Below, piece after piece: positions 37,590 to 46,167 of a stretch of DNA of 64,000 nt. The translations under genes were made by a program, and so were the position numbers. The notes under the pieces were generated by a model. That model saw nothing but the letters and a program-made list of their open reading frames with translations. It was not told the origin of the DNA and did not search any database. How positions within the stretch are numbered: the first letter of the stretch is position 1; each line of letters begins with the position of its first letter. This DNA is from CADCUY01 sp964242735. GTDB lineage: Bacteria > Actinomycetota > Actinomycetes > Actinomycetales > Quadrisphaeraceae. The stretch spans positions 40,129-104,128 of the forward strand of contig CAXTAK010000014.1 of assembly GCA_964242735.1 (NCBI GenBank), read 5' to 3'.

Positions 37590-38240
37590 TCAGGGGAGCC
37601 GGCGGGGGAGGCTCACGACGCCCGCGGGCAGCGGGGGCAGTCCCGCGGCGGTGCACATCAGGTCGACCCACGCGGCGAGGCTGGCTCCGGCGGCGTCGGG
37701 GCGCGGGGTCCACGACGCCCTGACCTCGACCTCCACGCTCTGCGGGCGCTCGCCGAGGGCGCCGAAGGACTCCGACAGGACCCGGGTGACCGTGCCGCCC
37801 AGCGCGGCCGCCGGCACGTCGTGGGCGGCGAGGCACTCCACCACCCACGACCAGGCGACCCCGCTGAGCAGCACGTCCGTGGCCATCTCGGTCTCCAGGA
37901 CCGCGCGCGTCAGGGTGACCGCGCGGAAGGCGCCCTCCCAGGCGGCCTGCCCGGCGGGGTCGTGGAGCAGCACGAAGCGGCCCGAGGCCAGCTCGTCGGG
38001 CTCGTCGTCGTCCGGCACGCCGCGAGCGGCGCCGACCAGGGCGATCGGGCCCGGTGTCGGATCCTCGCGGCGCAGCGGCGCCGGCACCTCGCCGGCGAGC
38101 GCGAGGGCGTACGGCGCGAGGCGGACCGGCGCGGGCACCGCCTCGACGACGACCTCCGCGCGCAGCAGCTGGGAGCGCAGCTGCTCGGCCGCCTCCCGGA
38201 AGGGACGCGGAGCGAGGGCGGGCACCTCGACGTCGGTCAC
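37590..38240 (-). CDS. DUF3000-family protein
   Basis: 216 aa from GTG 38240 (VTDVEVPALAPRPFREAAEQL). Recognisable family stretches are EQLRSQLLRAEVVVEAVPAP, RFVLLHDPAGQAAWEG and VEVEVRASWTPR. The family is actinobacterial and usually sits between a whiI-like regulator and hemE, as here. It is divergent from hemE by 79 bp. Function unknown. Confidence 0.85.
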   Translation of the reverse strand: MTDVEVPALAPRPFREAAEQLRSQLLRAEVVVEAVPAPVRLAPYALALAGEVPAPLRREDPTPGPIALVGAARGVPDDDEPDELASGRFVLLHDPAGQAAWEGAFRAVTLTRAVLETEMATDVLLSGVAWSWVVECLAAHDVPAAALGGTVTRVLSESFGALGERPQSVEVEVRASWTPRPDAAGASLAAWVDLMCTAAGLPPLPAGVVSLPRRLP

Positions 38241-38318
38241 ACCCCGATTGTCCTCCCGCGCACCGCGGCGCGCGGCCGGGCCGCGCCGCACGGCCGTGGC
38301 CCCTGGGAGGATGCCGGC

Positions 38319-39341
38319 GTGACCCCAGCCCTGGTGGCGGCAGCGCGCCGCGAACCCACCACTCACACCCCGGTGTGGTTCATGCGCCAGGCGGGCAGGT
38401 CGCTGCCGGAGTACCGCGCGGTCCGCGAGGGCACCGCGATGCTCGACGCCTGCATGACCCCCGACCTGGTCACCGAGATCACCCTGCAGCCGGTGCGCCG
38501 CTACGACGTCGACGCGGCGATCCTGTACTCCGACATCGTCGTGCCGATGAGGGCCGCCGGCGTGGACCTCGACATCGTGCCCGGCGTCGGCCCGGTCATC
38601 GCGCACCCCGTGCGCACCGCCGCGGACGTCGACGCGCTGCCGGTGCTCGACCCCGCTCAGGTGGAGCCGGTGGCGGTCGCGGTGCGCCAGCTCGTCGCGG
38701 CCCTGGGGGCCACGCCGCTCATCGGTTTCGCCGGCGCCCCGTTCACCGTCGCCAGCTACCTCGTCGAGGGCGGGCCCAGCAAGGACCACGCCGCCACGAA
38801 GACCCTCATGCACGCCGACCCCGGGCTCTGGCGCGCGCTGCTGGAGCGGATCGCGGTCACCACGACGACGTTCCTGCGGGTGCAGGCCGACGCCGGGGCC
38901 AGCGCCCTGCAGCTGTTCGACTCCTGGGCGGGGGCGCTGTCCCTGGCTGACTACACCCGCTCCGTCGCCCCCCACTCCGCCGCCGTCCTCGCCGGGGTCG
39001 CCGACACGGGGGTCCCGCGCATCCACTTCGGGGTGGGCACCGGGGAGCTGCTGGGAGCCATGGGTGCGGTGGGCGCTGACGTCGTGGGGGTGGACTGGCG
39101 CGTGCCCCTGGCGGAGGCCTCGGGACGCATCGGGCCGGGCCGCGCGGTGCAGGGGAACCTCGACCCGGCGGTCCTCGGCGCCCCGTGGCCCGTGGTCGAG
39201 GCGGCGGTGCGCTCCGTGCTGGCCAGCGGCGCGCAGGCGCCCGGGCACATCTTCAACCTCGGGCACGGGGTGCCGCCCTCGGCGGACCCCGACGTGCTGG
39301 CCCGCGTGGTCGACCTCGTGCACACCGCCAGCGCCCGGTGA
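38319..39341 (+). CDS. hemE: Uroporphyrinogen decarboxylase
   Basis: 340 aa; decarboxylates the four acetates of uroporphyrinogen III to give coproporphyrinogen III. PVWFMRQAGRSLPEYR near residue 18 holds the catalytic Arg residues. DAAILYSDIVVPM supplies the active-site Asp, and FNLGHGVPPSADP closes the barrel. GTG 38319 is used; a nearby ATG at 38311 is in another frame. It shares a divergent promoter region with the DUF3000 gene. Confidence 0.96.
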   Translation: MTPALVAAARREPTTHTPVWFMRQAGRSLPEYRAVREGTAMLDACMTPDLVTEITLQPVRRYDVDAAILYSDIVVPMRAAGVDLDIVPGVGPVIAHPVRTAADVDALPVLDPAQVEPVAVAVRQLVAALGATPLIGFAGAPFTVASYLVEGGPSKDHAATKTLMHADPGLWRALLERIAVTTTTFLRVQADAGASALQLFDSWAGALSLADYTRSVAPHSAAVLAGVADTGVPRIHFGVGTGELLGAMGAVGADVVGVDWRVPLAEASGRIGPGRAVQGNLDPAVLGAPWPVVEAAVRSVLASGAQAPGHIFNLGHGVPPSADPDVLARVVDLVHTASAR

Positions 39342-39376
39342 GCTCGGTGTGAGCTCGTGGTGAGCTCGTGGTGAGC
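39339..39376 (+). repeat. 11-bp tandem repeat bridging the hemE stop and hemG start
   Basis: TGAGCTCGGTG, TGAGCTCGTGG, TGAGCTCGTGG and a partial TGAGC follow each other without spacing. Each unit contains a TGA and a GTG, so the hemE stop and the candidate hemG starts all arise from copies of the same repeat. No purine-rich ribosome-binding site is visible. Confidence 0.8.
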
Positions 39377-40816
39377 ACCGTCGCCGTGATCGGCGGCGGT
39401 GTGGCCGGGCTCGCCGCGGCGTGGACGCTGGCCGCCGGCGCCCGCGGGCACCACGTCGTGCTCCTGGAGGCCGGGCAGCGCGTCGGCGGGGTGCTCGCGC
39501 CGGTGGACCTGGCCCTGCCCGCCGGCAGTGGGGATCGCGACACGGGGCTGGGCACGGGGGTGGGCGCGGTGCTGCGCCTGGACGGCGGGGTGGAGTCGCT
39601 GCTCGCCCGCCGCGCCGAGGCCACCGACCTCGCCCGCGCGGTCGGCCTGGGCGACGATCTCGTCACCCCCGCCACCACCTCGGCCGCGGTCAGCTCCCGC
39701 GGGAGGTTGCACCCGCTTCCCGCCGGCACCCTCCTGGGGGTGCCCGGCGACCCCGAGGCGCTGCGGGGCCTCCTCACCGACGCGGAGGTCGCCCGCGCCG
39801 CCGCGGAGGTGCTCGGCCCCCCGGTCACCGCCGACGTGTCCGTCGCCGCCTGGGTCGCCGGCCGGTTGGGGCCCGCCGTGGTCGAGCGGCTCGTGGAACC
39901 CCTCCTCGGCGGGGTGTACGCCGGCTCGGCGTCGGGGCTGTCGCTGCGCGCGGCGCTGCCCGGGCTGTGGCCGGCCGCGCACGCCGGCACGTCCGCGCTG
40001 GCGGCGGTGCGCCGGGCGACCGCCGCCGGTGCAGCAGTCGGCGGGCCGGTCTTCGCCGGGGTCCGCGGGGGGGTGTGGCGCCTGGGGGAGGCGCTCGCGG
40101 CGGCGGTGGTGGGCGCCGGTGTCGACCTGCGGTGCCGCACGCGCGTCACGTCCCTGCACCAGCGCGGCGCTCGGTGGCGCCTGGAGCTGGCGGCGGATCG
40201 GGGCGAGGAGGTGCTCGAGGTCGACGCCGTGGTCCTGGCCCTGCCCGCCGCCGCGGCGTCCGGGCTGCTCGCCGGCGCCGCGCCGGAGGCCGCCGGGGCC
40301 CTCGCCGGGGTGCCGTCGGCGTCCCTGGCGCTGGTGACCGCGGTCCTGCCCGTCGGGGCGCTGAGCGGCGAGCCGGCGCTGGCGGGGCTCTCGGGCGTGC
40401 TGGTGCCCCCGGTGGAGGGGCGCCTCGTCAAGGCGATGACCTTCTCCTCCGCGAAGTGGGCGTGGGTCGCGGACGCCGCGGGCGGGCTGGAGGTGCTGCG
40501 CCTTTCGGTGGGCCGCCACGGGGACGACGCGGCGCTGGCGCTGGACGACGACGACCTGGTCGCGGCGGTCCTCGCCGACGCCGGGCACGTCCTCGGGGTG
40601 CCCCTGCGGCCCGTCGCCAGCGCGCTCACCCGGTGGGGGTCCGCGCTCCCGCAGTACGGCGTCGGGCACGTGGACCGGGTCGCGGGCATCCGGTCGGCGG
40701 TGGCGGCCGTGCCGCGGTTGAGCGTGGCGGGGGCGACCTTCGACGGCGTGGGGGTGCCGGCGACGGTCGCCTCGGCGCGCCGGGCGGCCACCGAGGTGCT
40801 CGCGGCCCTGGGGTGA
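39368..40816 (+). CDS. hemY: Oxygen-dependent coproporphyrinogen/protoporphyrinogen oxidase (HemG/HemY, CgoX type)
   Basis: 482 aa FAD enzyme. The N-terminal dinucleotide fold is VAVIGGGVAGLAAAWTLA and LLEAGQRVGGVL follows. The middle has VVERLVEPLLGGVYAG, and the C-terminal FAD motif is LSVAGATFDGVGVPA. Because HemQ is encoded 5 kb downstream, the enzyme most likely oxidises coproporphyrinogen III to coproporphyrin III in the coproporphyrin-dependent route. Start is GTG 39368 or 39371, both inside a tandem repeat. It is probably cotranscribed with hemE. Confidence 0.93.
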   Translation: MVSTVAVIGGGVAGLAAAWTLAAGARGHHVVLLEAGQRVGGVLAPVDLALPAGSGDRDTGLGTGVGAVLRLDGGVESLLARRAEATDLARAVGLGDDLVTPATTSAAVSSRGRLHPLPAGTLLGVPGDPEALRGLLTDAEVARAAAEVLGPPVTADVSVAAWVAGRLGPAVVERLVEPLLGGVYAGSASGLSLRAALPGLWPAAHAGTSALAAVRRATAAGAAVGGPVFAGVRGGVWRLGEALAAAVVGAGVDLRCRTRVTSLHQRGARWRLELAADRGEEVLEVDAVVLALPAAAASGLLAGAAPEAAGALAGVPSASLALVTAVLPVGALSGEPALAGLSGVLVPPVEGRLVKAMTFSSAKWAWVADAAGGLEVLRLSVGRHGDDAALALDDDDLVAAVLADAGHVLGVPLRPVASALTRWGSALPQYGVGHVDRVAGIRSAVAAVPRLSVAGATFDGVGVPATVASARRAATEVLAALG

Positions 40817-40840
40817 TCGCGGCGCGCCGGGCCCCGGCGC

Positions 40841-41818
40841 TCAGCCGGCGCGGGCGTCGTCCGCGGCGGCGCGCAGAGCACGGGCCCGGCGGAGGCCCTC
40901 GTGCATCGCGACCACCCGGGGGACCGGGATGGCGCGCCCCTCCGCGAGCAGGTGCTCGGGCAGGGCCTGCGGGGCTGGCAGCGCCTCGCGCCAGGGGTCG
41001 CGCCCGCCGAGGCCCGCCAGCACGGCGGAGGCGCTGCGGACCGTGGGGGTGCCGGGGGTGACGGCGTCGAGGTCCTCCCACGCCACCGGGAACGACACCG
41101 GCACGCCGGGGCGCGCCCGGGGGCTGTAGGCGCACGCGAGGCTGCCGCCCCCGGCGCGGGTGGGGTCGACGTAGACCTTCCCGTCCCGCTCCGCGATCAC
41201 GAAGGCCGTGGTGGCTGCGCTCGGGTCGAGGCGCTCGGCGCGGGCGGCCAGCGCGCGCGTCACCGCCGCGGCGTCGTCCACCGCCACGCCGTGGACGGGG
41301 ACGATGACGTGCAGCCCCTTCGCGCCGCTGGTCTTGACCGCCGCTCGGAGCCCGCACTCGCTGAGCGCTGCGTGCACGAGGCGGGCGCCGGCGACGACCC
41401 GGTCGAAGGCAGCACCCTCTGGGGGGTCGAGGTCGAGCACGAGGTGGGTCACCCTCCCCTCGCCGTCGAGGACGGTGGGGTGGAACTCGACCGCGCGCTG
41501 GCCGGCGAACCACAGCAGGGTGCGGCGGTCGTTGCACACCGGGTAGCGCACCGTGCGCGTGGAGGCCTGGGACCGCACGGACACGGTGGGGATCCAGTCG
41601 GGCGCGTACGCCGGGAGGTTCTTCTGCACGAAGGGTGGCTGGCCCGGCCGCACCCGCCGCACGGTCAGGGGGCGGCCGCGCAGCTCGGGCAGGATGGCGT
41701 CGGCCACGGCGTCGAGGTGGTCGACGAGGTCGCGCTTGGTGACGGCCGCCCCGTCGAACAGCGGCTGGTCGAGGTGCTTCAGCTCCACGCAGTCACGGAC
41801 CTCGTCGTGCTCGCTCAC
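40841..41818 (-). CDS. Stand-alone LigD polymerase-domain protein (archaeo-eukaryotic primase type)
   Basis: 325 aa. Motifs of the LigD primase-polymerase domain are visible: LVLDLDPPEGAAFD (metal-binding Asp pair), VKTSGAKGLHVIVPVHG, and VYVDPTRAGGG. PPFVQKNLPAYAPDWIPT near the N terminus is also typical. It should extend or fill DNA ends with ribonucleotides during non-homologous end joining. No ligase or nuclease domain is fused; a separate ATP-dependent ligase lies 6.9 kb away on the same strand. GTG 41818 gives the usual N terminus; the frame upstream is open but not protein-like. Confidence 0.92.
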   Translation of the reverse strand: MSEHDEVRDCVELKHLDQPLFDGAAVTKRDLVDHLDAVADAILPELRGRPLTVRRVRPGQPPFVQKNLPAYAPDWIPTVSVRSQASTRTVRYPVCNDRRTLLWFAGQRAVEFHPTVLDGEGRVTHLVLDLDPPEGAAFDRVVAGARLVHAALSECGLRAAVKTSGAKGLHVIVPVHGVAVDDAAAVTRALAARAERLDPSAATTAFVIAERDGKVYVDPTRAGGGSLACAYSPRARPGVPVSFPVAWEDLDAVTPGTPTVRSASAVLAGLGGRDPWREALPAPQALPEHLLAEGRAIPVPRVVAMHEGLRRARALRAAADDARAG

Positions 41819-42317
41819 GGGGCCAGTGTGCCCGCGCGGCGTGCAGGAGCCGTGCGAGCTGGTGCCACTGGTGATCCGGACCCGGGCTGCGCGCTCCCCG
41901 CGTCCGGCCGTGGCCCTCCACGAAGGGTCACCCACAGCCCCCTTCAGTGCCCGTTGACGCGCTGGCAGCCCGTGACGAGCATCGTCGACGTCGCCTCGGT
42001 CCTCGACCGGGTGCACGTCCTGGCGGAAGGAGCACCTCCCACGGGGAGGGCATCGATCAGCACCGCGGCCGGAACGGCTTCCGCGCTCCTCGTCTCCATC
42101 GCTGGCCCGGCCGCGGCCCGGCAGCGCTGCACCGCGTCCAGCGACCTCGTGGCCGCTGTGGCGACGCAGGCGACGCAGGCGGCGGAAGTGGCGACGGGTC
42201 CGGGCGAGACCTCCGTCGAGGGCGGCGCCATCACGGCGCCGACCAGGACGGCGCCGGTGCTGTCGGTGGCGTCACCGCCGAGCGGGCACGCCCGCGACCC
42301 CGTGACATCGTGGCTCG
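41819..42317. other. 500-bp stretch with a possible degenerate regulator fragment
   Basis: No confident gene. From GTG 41972 a plus-strand frame reads TSIVDVASVLDRVHVLAEG and later CTASSDLVAAVATQATQAAE and GPGETSVEGGAI. This recalls GAF domains of ANTAR-type regulators but without a proper end, and the frame runs on into the DoxX-like gene region out of phase. I treat it as a weak remnant only. Confidence 0.25.
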
Positions 42318-42821
42318 GTGGCCCCCGTCCTGCGCGCCGCCGGCCAGGTGGCCCTCGGTGGGGTGCTGCTCGTCGCGGGCACGGCCCACCTCACGAGCGC
42401 CCGGCAGGAGTTCCAGGCGCAGGTGCCGCCATGGGTGCCGCTCGACCCGGACGCCGTCGTCGTCGGCTCCGGGATCGTCGAGCTGGTGCTCGGCGCCTCG
42501 CTCGTCGTGACGTGGAGGTCCCCCGCGCGCCCGGTGGTCGGCGCGGTGGTCGCCGCCTTCTTCGTCGCGGTCCTCCCCGGCAACATCTCGCAGCTGGTCA
42601 CCCGGACCGACGCCTTCGGCCTCGACACGGACGCCGCGCGCGCCGTGCGGCTGCTCTTCCAACCGCTGCTCGTGGTGTGGGCGCTGTGGTCGACCGGCGC
42701 CTGGCGGGCCTGGCGGGGACGGCGCACCCGCCGCCGAGCCCGCGGCTCCAGCGGAGTCTCGAGGACGCGGTCGGACCCTGCGTCCGCATCAGTGACGCGG
42801 CGCCCTCCGGCCCGGGGCTGA
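42318..42821 (+). CDS. DoxX-like membrane protein
   Basis: 167 aa with four hydrophobic helices: VALGGVLLVAGTAHLTSARQ, VGSGIVELVLGASLVV, VVGAVVAAFFVAVLPGNISQ and LLFQPLLVVWALW. The GTAHL and PGNI positions match small DoxX-type proteins. The basic tail of about 35 residues overlaps the 3' end of the convergent gene by 33 bp. Role unknown. Confidence 0.75.
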   Translation: MAPVLRAAGQVALGGVLLVAGTAHLTSARQEFQAQVPPWVPLDPDAVVVGSGIVELVLGASLVVTWRSPARPVVGAVVAAFFVAVLPGNISQLVTRTDAFGLDTDAARAVRLLFQPLLVVWALWSTGAWRAWRGRRTRRRARGSSGVSRTRSDPASASVTRRPPARG

Positions 42822-43505
42822 CCGATGCGCCGTCCCGTCAGGCGCCCGCGGACCAGGGTCGGCGGCCGCCCGGCGACGGGTGCTGCGGAACGGGCCCTCG
42901 AGGCCCAGGTCGTCGGCCCCCGGGGTGGACGGCGGGTCGGCGACGCCGCGGGGGGCGAGCTCGTGGTGGCGCGTCGCGGCGGCGGCGGCGGCGCCGACGG
43001 TTCCTCGGCGGGCGTGCTCCGGGTGCTGCCGCTCGACCACCCGCGCCAGCCGCTGCGCCTGCTCGACGCTGAGCCCGGGCAGGTCCACGGAGGTGCCGTC
43101 GCGCAGCACCGCGCTGCTGTGCTCGGACCACCGCCCCCGTGCCCGGACCTCCAGCACGTCGTGCCAGGCGGCGGTGCGCTCGCGGAGCGCGTCGGTGCGC
43201 ACGACGAGGGCGCGGGAGGTCATGCGGGTGCGCAGCGGACGCAGCACCGGTAGGAGCCCGCTGAGCAGTCCTCCGGCGCCGCTGAGGTCCACCAGCACCA
43301 GCCGTTCCCCGTCCCTCCCCGCGACGAGCACGGCGGTCGCGGCGCCCGAGACGAGCACGACGCCGGCGACGGCCGCCCACCACGCCCGGCGGGCGCGTCG
43401 GCTGAGCGCGGGCTCCACGGAGTAGGTGCCCTCCAGCCCGCCGAGGTCCACCGCGGGCCAGGACGCCACCTCGGCGCGCCGGTCAGCGCGGGAGCTCACT
43501 CGCAC
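42789..43505 (-). CDS. PH-domain-like membrane protein, function unknown
   Basis: 238 aa. Two closely spaced hydrophobic segments (about residues 42-60 and 70-85) precede a beta-rich region (RMTSRALVVRTDALRER, VLEVRARGRWSEHSS, LRDGTSVDLPGLS). The latter resembles bacterial PH domains of actinobacterial membrane proteins. The C-terminal 60 residues are low-complexity. GTG 43505 is the only suitable start. The call is by shape rather than firm motifs. Confidence 0.55.
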   Translation of the reverse strand: MRVSSRADRRAEVASWPAVDLGGLEGTYSVEPALSRRARRAWWAAVAGVVLVSGAATAVLVAGRDGERLVLVDLSGAGGLLSGLLPVLRPLRTRMTSRALVVRTDALRERTAAWHDVLEVRARGRWSEHSSAVLRDGTSVDLPGLSVEQAQRLARVVERQHPEHARRGTVGAAAAAATRHHELAPRGVADPPSTPGADDLGLEGPFRSTRRRAAADPGPRAPDGTAHRSAPGRRAPRH

Positions 43506-43734
43506 GCGCCACCGTCCCCGAGCCCCACGCCCCGATGATCACCCGGGCCGCGCTGGCGCGGCAAGGCCGTCACCCGGCCGCCAGCAGTCACGGGGCCCAC
43601 CCCCGGGGCGGGGCGCGGCATCCGTTGACGTGGGTGGAGCGACCTCCCTAGCGTTCCGGGCGCACCCGCGGCCACCCCGCTCCCGCGGACGCCCGTCGGC
43701 GGGCACGGGACCCGCCACCGACCGAGAGGCCCCG

Positions 43735-45048
43735 ATGCTCCCCCGCCCCGCGATGGACTCGCCCCAGCCCCCCTCACCGGACGCCGCCGCCCTGGACGCC
43801 GAGGCCCACCGCCTGCTCGACTTCGCCCGGGCCAGCGCGCTGCCCACGGGCGGCTCCGGGTACCTCTCCGAGACCGGCGACGTGCTGGCGGAGCGGCCGG
43901 TGGAGCTGTACCTGACGTGCCGGATGACGTACTCCTTCGCCCTCGGCGCGCTGATGGGCCGCGACGGTGACGCCGCGCTGGTCGACCACGGCATCGAGGC
44001 CCTCCACGGCGGGCGCGCCCTGCTGCTCGACGGCGAGCACGGCGGGTGGTTCAGCGCCACCAGCCCCGCCGGCGCCCCCGTCGACGACACCAAGGCCGCC
44101 TACGCGCACGCCTTCGTCGTCCTCGCGGCGGCCGCGGCGTCGGTGGCGGGACGCCCGCACGCCGTCGAGCTGCTGGAGGAGGCCCTGGCCGTCGTCGAGC
44201 GCCGGTTCTGGGAGGAGGAGCCGGGGATGGTGGCCGAGAGCACCTCCCGCGACTGGTCAGCGCTCGAGGACTACCGCGGGGTCAACGCCAACATGCACTC
44301 CGTGGAGGCGTTCCTCTCCGCCGCCGACGCCCTCGACCACCTGGGGCGGCCCGAGGACGCTGCGCTCTGGCGCAGCCGGGCCGGGCGCATCGTCGACCGC
44401 GCCGTCCACGGATTCGCCCGGGGTGCGGGCTGGCGCCTGCCGGAGCACTTCGACGCCGCCTGGACCCCGCTGCCGGAGTACAACGCGGACGAGCGCGCGC
44501 ACCCCTTCCGCCCCTACGGGGTGACGCCGGGTCACCTGCTGGAGTGGTCGCGGCTCTGCCTGCACCTGCGTGCTGCCGGGGAGGCTGGTGCGTCCGGGAG
44601 CGGCGACCGCCCGTGGCTGCTCGACGACGCCCGCGCCCTGTACGACCGGGCGGTCTCGGACGGGTGGGCCGCGGACGGACGCGACGGGTTCGTCTACACC
44701 ACCGGCCACGACGGTGAGGTCTCCGTGCCGGCGCGCATGCACTGGGTGCTCACCGAGGCGATGGGCGCGAGCGCCGCGCTGTTCCAGGCCACGGGCGAGC
44801 AGCGCTACGCCGACGACCACGTGCGGTGGTGGGGGCACGCCCGCGCCGTCTTCATCGATGTCGAGCGCGGGTCCTGGCACCACGAGGTCGACCCCGACGG
44901 GGCGCCCGCGCACGGCACCTGGGCCGGCAAGCCCGACGTCTACCACGCCCTGCAGGCCACCCTGGTGCCGCGCCTGCCGCTCGCGCCGACGTTCGCGGCC
45001 GCGCTGAGCGGTCCGACGTCACCCCGTGACGATGAGGACCGGTCATGA
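43735..45048 (+). CDS. AGE-family sugar epimerase/isomerase
   Basis: 437 aa (alpha/alpha)6-barrel protein of the N-acylglucosamine 2-epimerase superfamily. Signatures are CRMTYSFALGALMG, YAHAFVVLAAAAAS, YRGVNANMHSVEAFLSAAD and MHWVLTEAMGASAAL, with HHEVDPDGAP and GKPDVYHALQA near the C terminus. The arrangement with RGVNANMHSVEA resembles aldose-ketose isomerases (mannose isomerase/YihS) more than true epimerases. It is coupled by ATGA to a zinc dehydrogenase, suggesting polyol oxidation followed by ketose isomerisation. Substrate unknown. Confidence 0.88.
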   Translation: MLPRPAMDSPQPPSPDAAALDAEAHRLLDFARASALPTGGSGYLSETGDVLAERPVELYLTCRMTYSFALGALMGRDGDAALVDHGIEALHGGRALLLDGEHGGWFSATSPAGAPVDDTKAAYAHAFVVLAAAAASVAGRPHAVELLEEALAVVERRFWEEEPGMVAESTSRDWSALEDYRGVNANMHSVEAFLSAADALDHLGRPEDAALWRSRAGRIVDRAVHGFARGAGWRLPEHFDAAWTPLPEYNADERAHPFRPYGVTPGHLLEWSRLCLHLRAAGEAGASGSGDRPWLLDDARALYDRAVSDGWAADGRDGFVYTTGHDGEVSVPARMHWVLTEAMGASAALFQATGEQRYADDHVRWWGHARAVFIDVERGSWHHEVDPDGAPAHGTWAGKPDVYHALQATLVPRLPLAPTFAAALSGPTSPRDDEDRS

Positions 45049-46064
45049 GGGCCGTCGTCTACGAGGCCCCCCGCAGCTTCAGCGTGCGCGACGTGCCGGC
45101 CCCGGAGCCAGCTCACGGGGAGGTGCTGATCACGGTGGTGCAGACGGGCATCTGCGCCACCGACCTGCACATCCACGAGGGCGACTTCTTCGCGGAGTTC
45201 CCCCTCGTGCCCGGCCACGAGGTGGTCGGCACCGTGGCGGGTCTCGGCGAGGGCGTCGAGGGCTTCGCCCTCGGGGAGTCGGTCTCGGTCAACCCGAACA
45301 TCGACTGCCGGCGCTGCTCGTACTGCCGGCAGGGGCGGACGCTGCTCTGCGCGAACCTGCGGGGCCTCGGCACCAACTGGGCCGGCGCCTTCGCCGAGCA
45401 GCTCGTCGCCCCGCAGGAGTTCGTCTACTCCGTCGAGGGCCTCGACCCCGACACCGCGGTGTTCACCGAGCCCGCCGCCTGCGCGGTGCACGGCCTGGAG
45501 ACCCTCGCGGTGCCTCCGGGCGCCACCGCACTGATCTTCGGCGCGGGCCCCGCGGGACTGCTCCTGGCGCAGCTGGTGGCCCGGGGTGGGGCCTCGCACG
45601 TGACCGTCGCGGCGTCCACGGCCTTCAAGCTCGAGCGCGCGGAGGCGCTCGGCGTCGACGCGACGCTGCTGATGGACCGGGGGGATCTGGCGGGCAGCGT
45701 GCGGGCGCTGCGCGAGCGGGCGCCCGAGGGGTTCGACCTCGTCGTCGAGGCGACCGGTTCACCCGAGGTCGGCGAGGTGTGCGTACCGCTGACACGCAGC
45801 GGCGGCACGGTGATGGTCTACGGGGTGAGCGGACCCGACGCGCGCGTCAGCTTCAGCCCCTTCGACGTCTTCCGGCGCGAGATCAGCATCCGCGGCTCCT
45901 TCGCGGAGGTCGACGCGTTCCCCGCAGCGATCGCCGGGCTCCGCTCCGGGCGCGTGAGCACCGAGGGCCTCATCACCCACCGCTTCGCCCTGGAGGACTA
46001 CGCCGAGGCGCTGACGGCGTTCCGCGAGGACGCCGCCGTGCACAAGATCGTGCTGGCGCCGTGA
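45045..46064 (+). CDS. Zinc-dependent medium-chain dehydrogenase (polyol/sugar dehydrogenase-like)
   Basis: 339 aa. The catalytic zinc site has Cys in GICATDLHIHEG, the GHEVVG motif, and glutamate in FTEPAACAVHG. The structural zinc lobe has four cysteines in NIDCRRCSYCRQGRTLLC. The Rossmann NAD(P) motif is IFGAGPAGLLLAQL. It resembles arabinitol, sorbitol and threonine dehydrogenases. The start overlaps the stop of the AGE isomerase gene (ATGA). No kinase or transporter is adjacent. Confidence 0.92.
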   Translation: MRAVVYEAPRSFSVRDVPAPEPAHGEVLITVVQTGICATDLHIHEGDFFAEFPLVPGHEVVGTVAGLGEGVEGFALGESVSVNPNIDCRRCSYCRQGRTLLCANLRGLGTNWAGAFAEQLVAPQEFVYSVEGLDPDTAVFTEPAACAVHGLETLAVPPGATALIFGAGPAGLLLAQLVARGGASHVTVAASTAFKLERAEALGVDATLLMDRGDLAGSVRALRERAPEGFDLVVEATGSPEVGEVCVPLTRSGGTVMVYGVSGPDARVSFSPFDVFRREISIRGSFAEVDAFPAAIAGLRSGRVSTEGLITHRFALEDYAEALTAFREDAAVHKIVLAP

Positions 46065-46167
46065 CGACCCGTCCGTCAGAGCTGAGGTGCGCGCGCGACG
46101 TCCGCCGGTGCACGGGCTCGCGACGGGTGGCTGACGGGCGCCGCCACGGGCGCGCGAGGATGGAGCC

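Noticed and set aside
38311..38313. ATG just before hemE as its start
   Set aside because: It lies in a different frame. GTG 38319 is in frame with the conserved protein.
40901..43072. 723-codon plus-strand open frame over the LigD polymerase gene
   Set aside because: Shadow composition for most of its length. Only a weak GAF-like piece near 42 kb was kept, as a low-confidence note.
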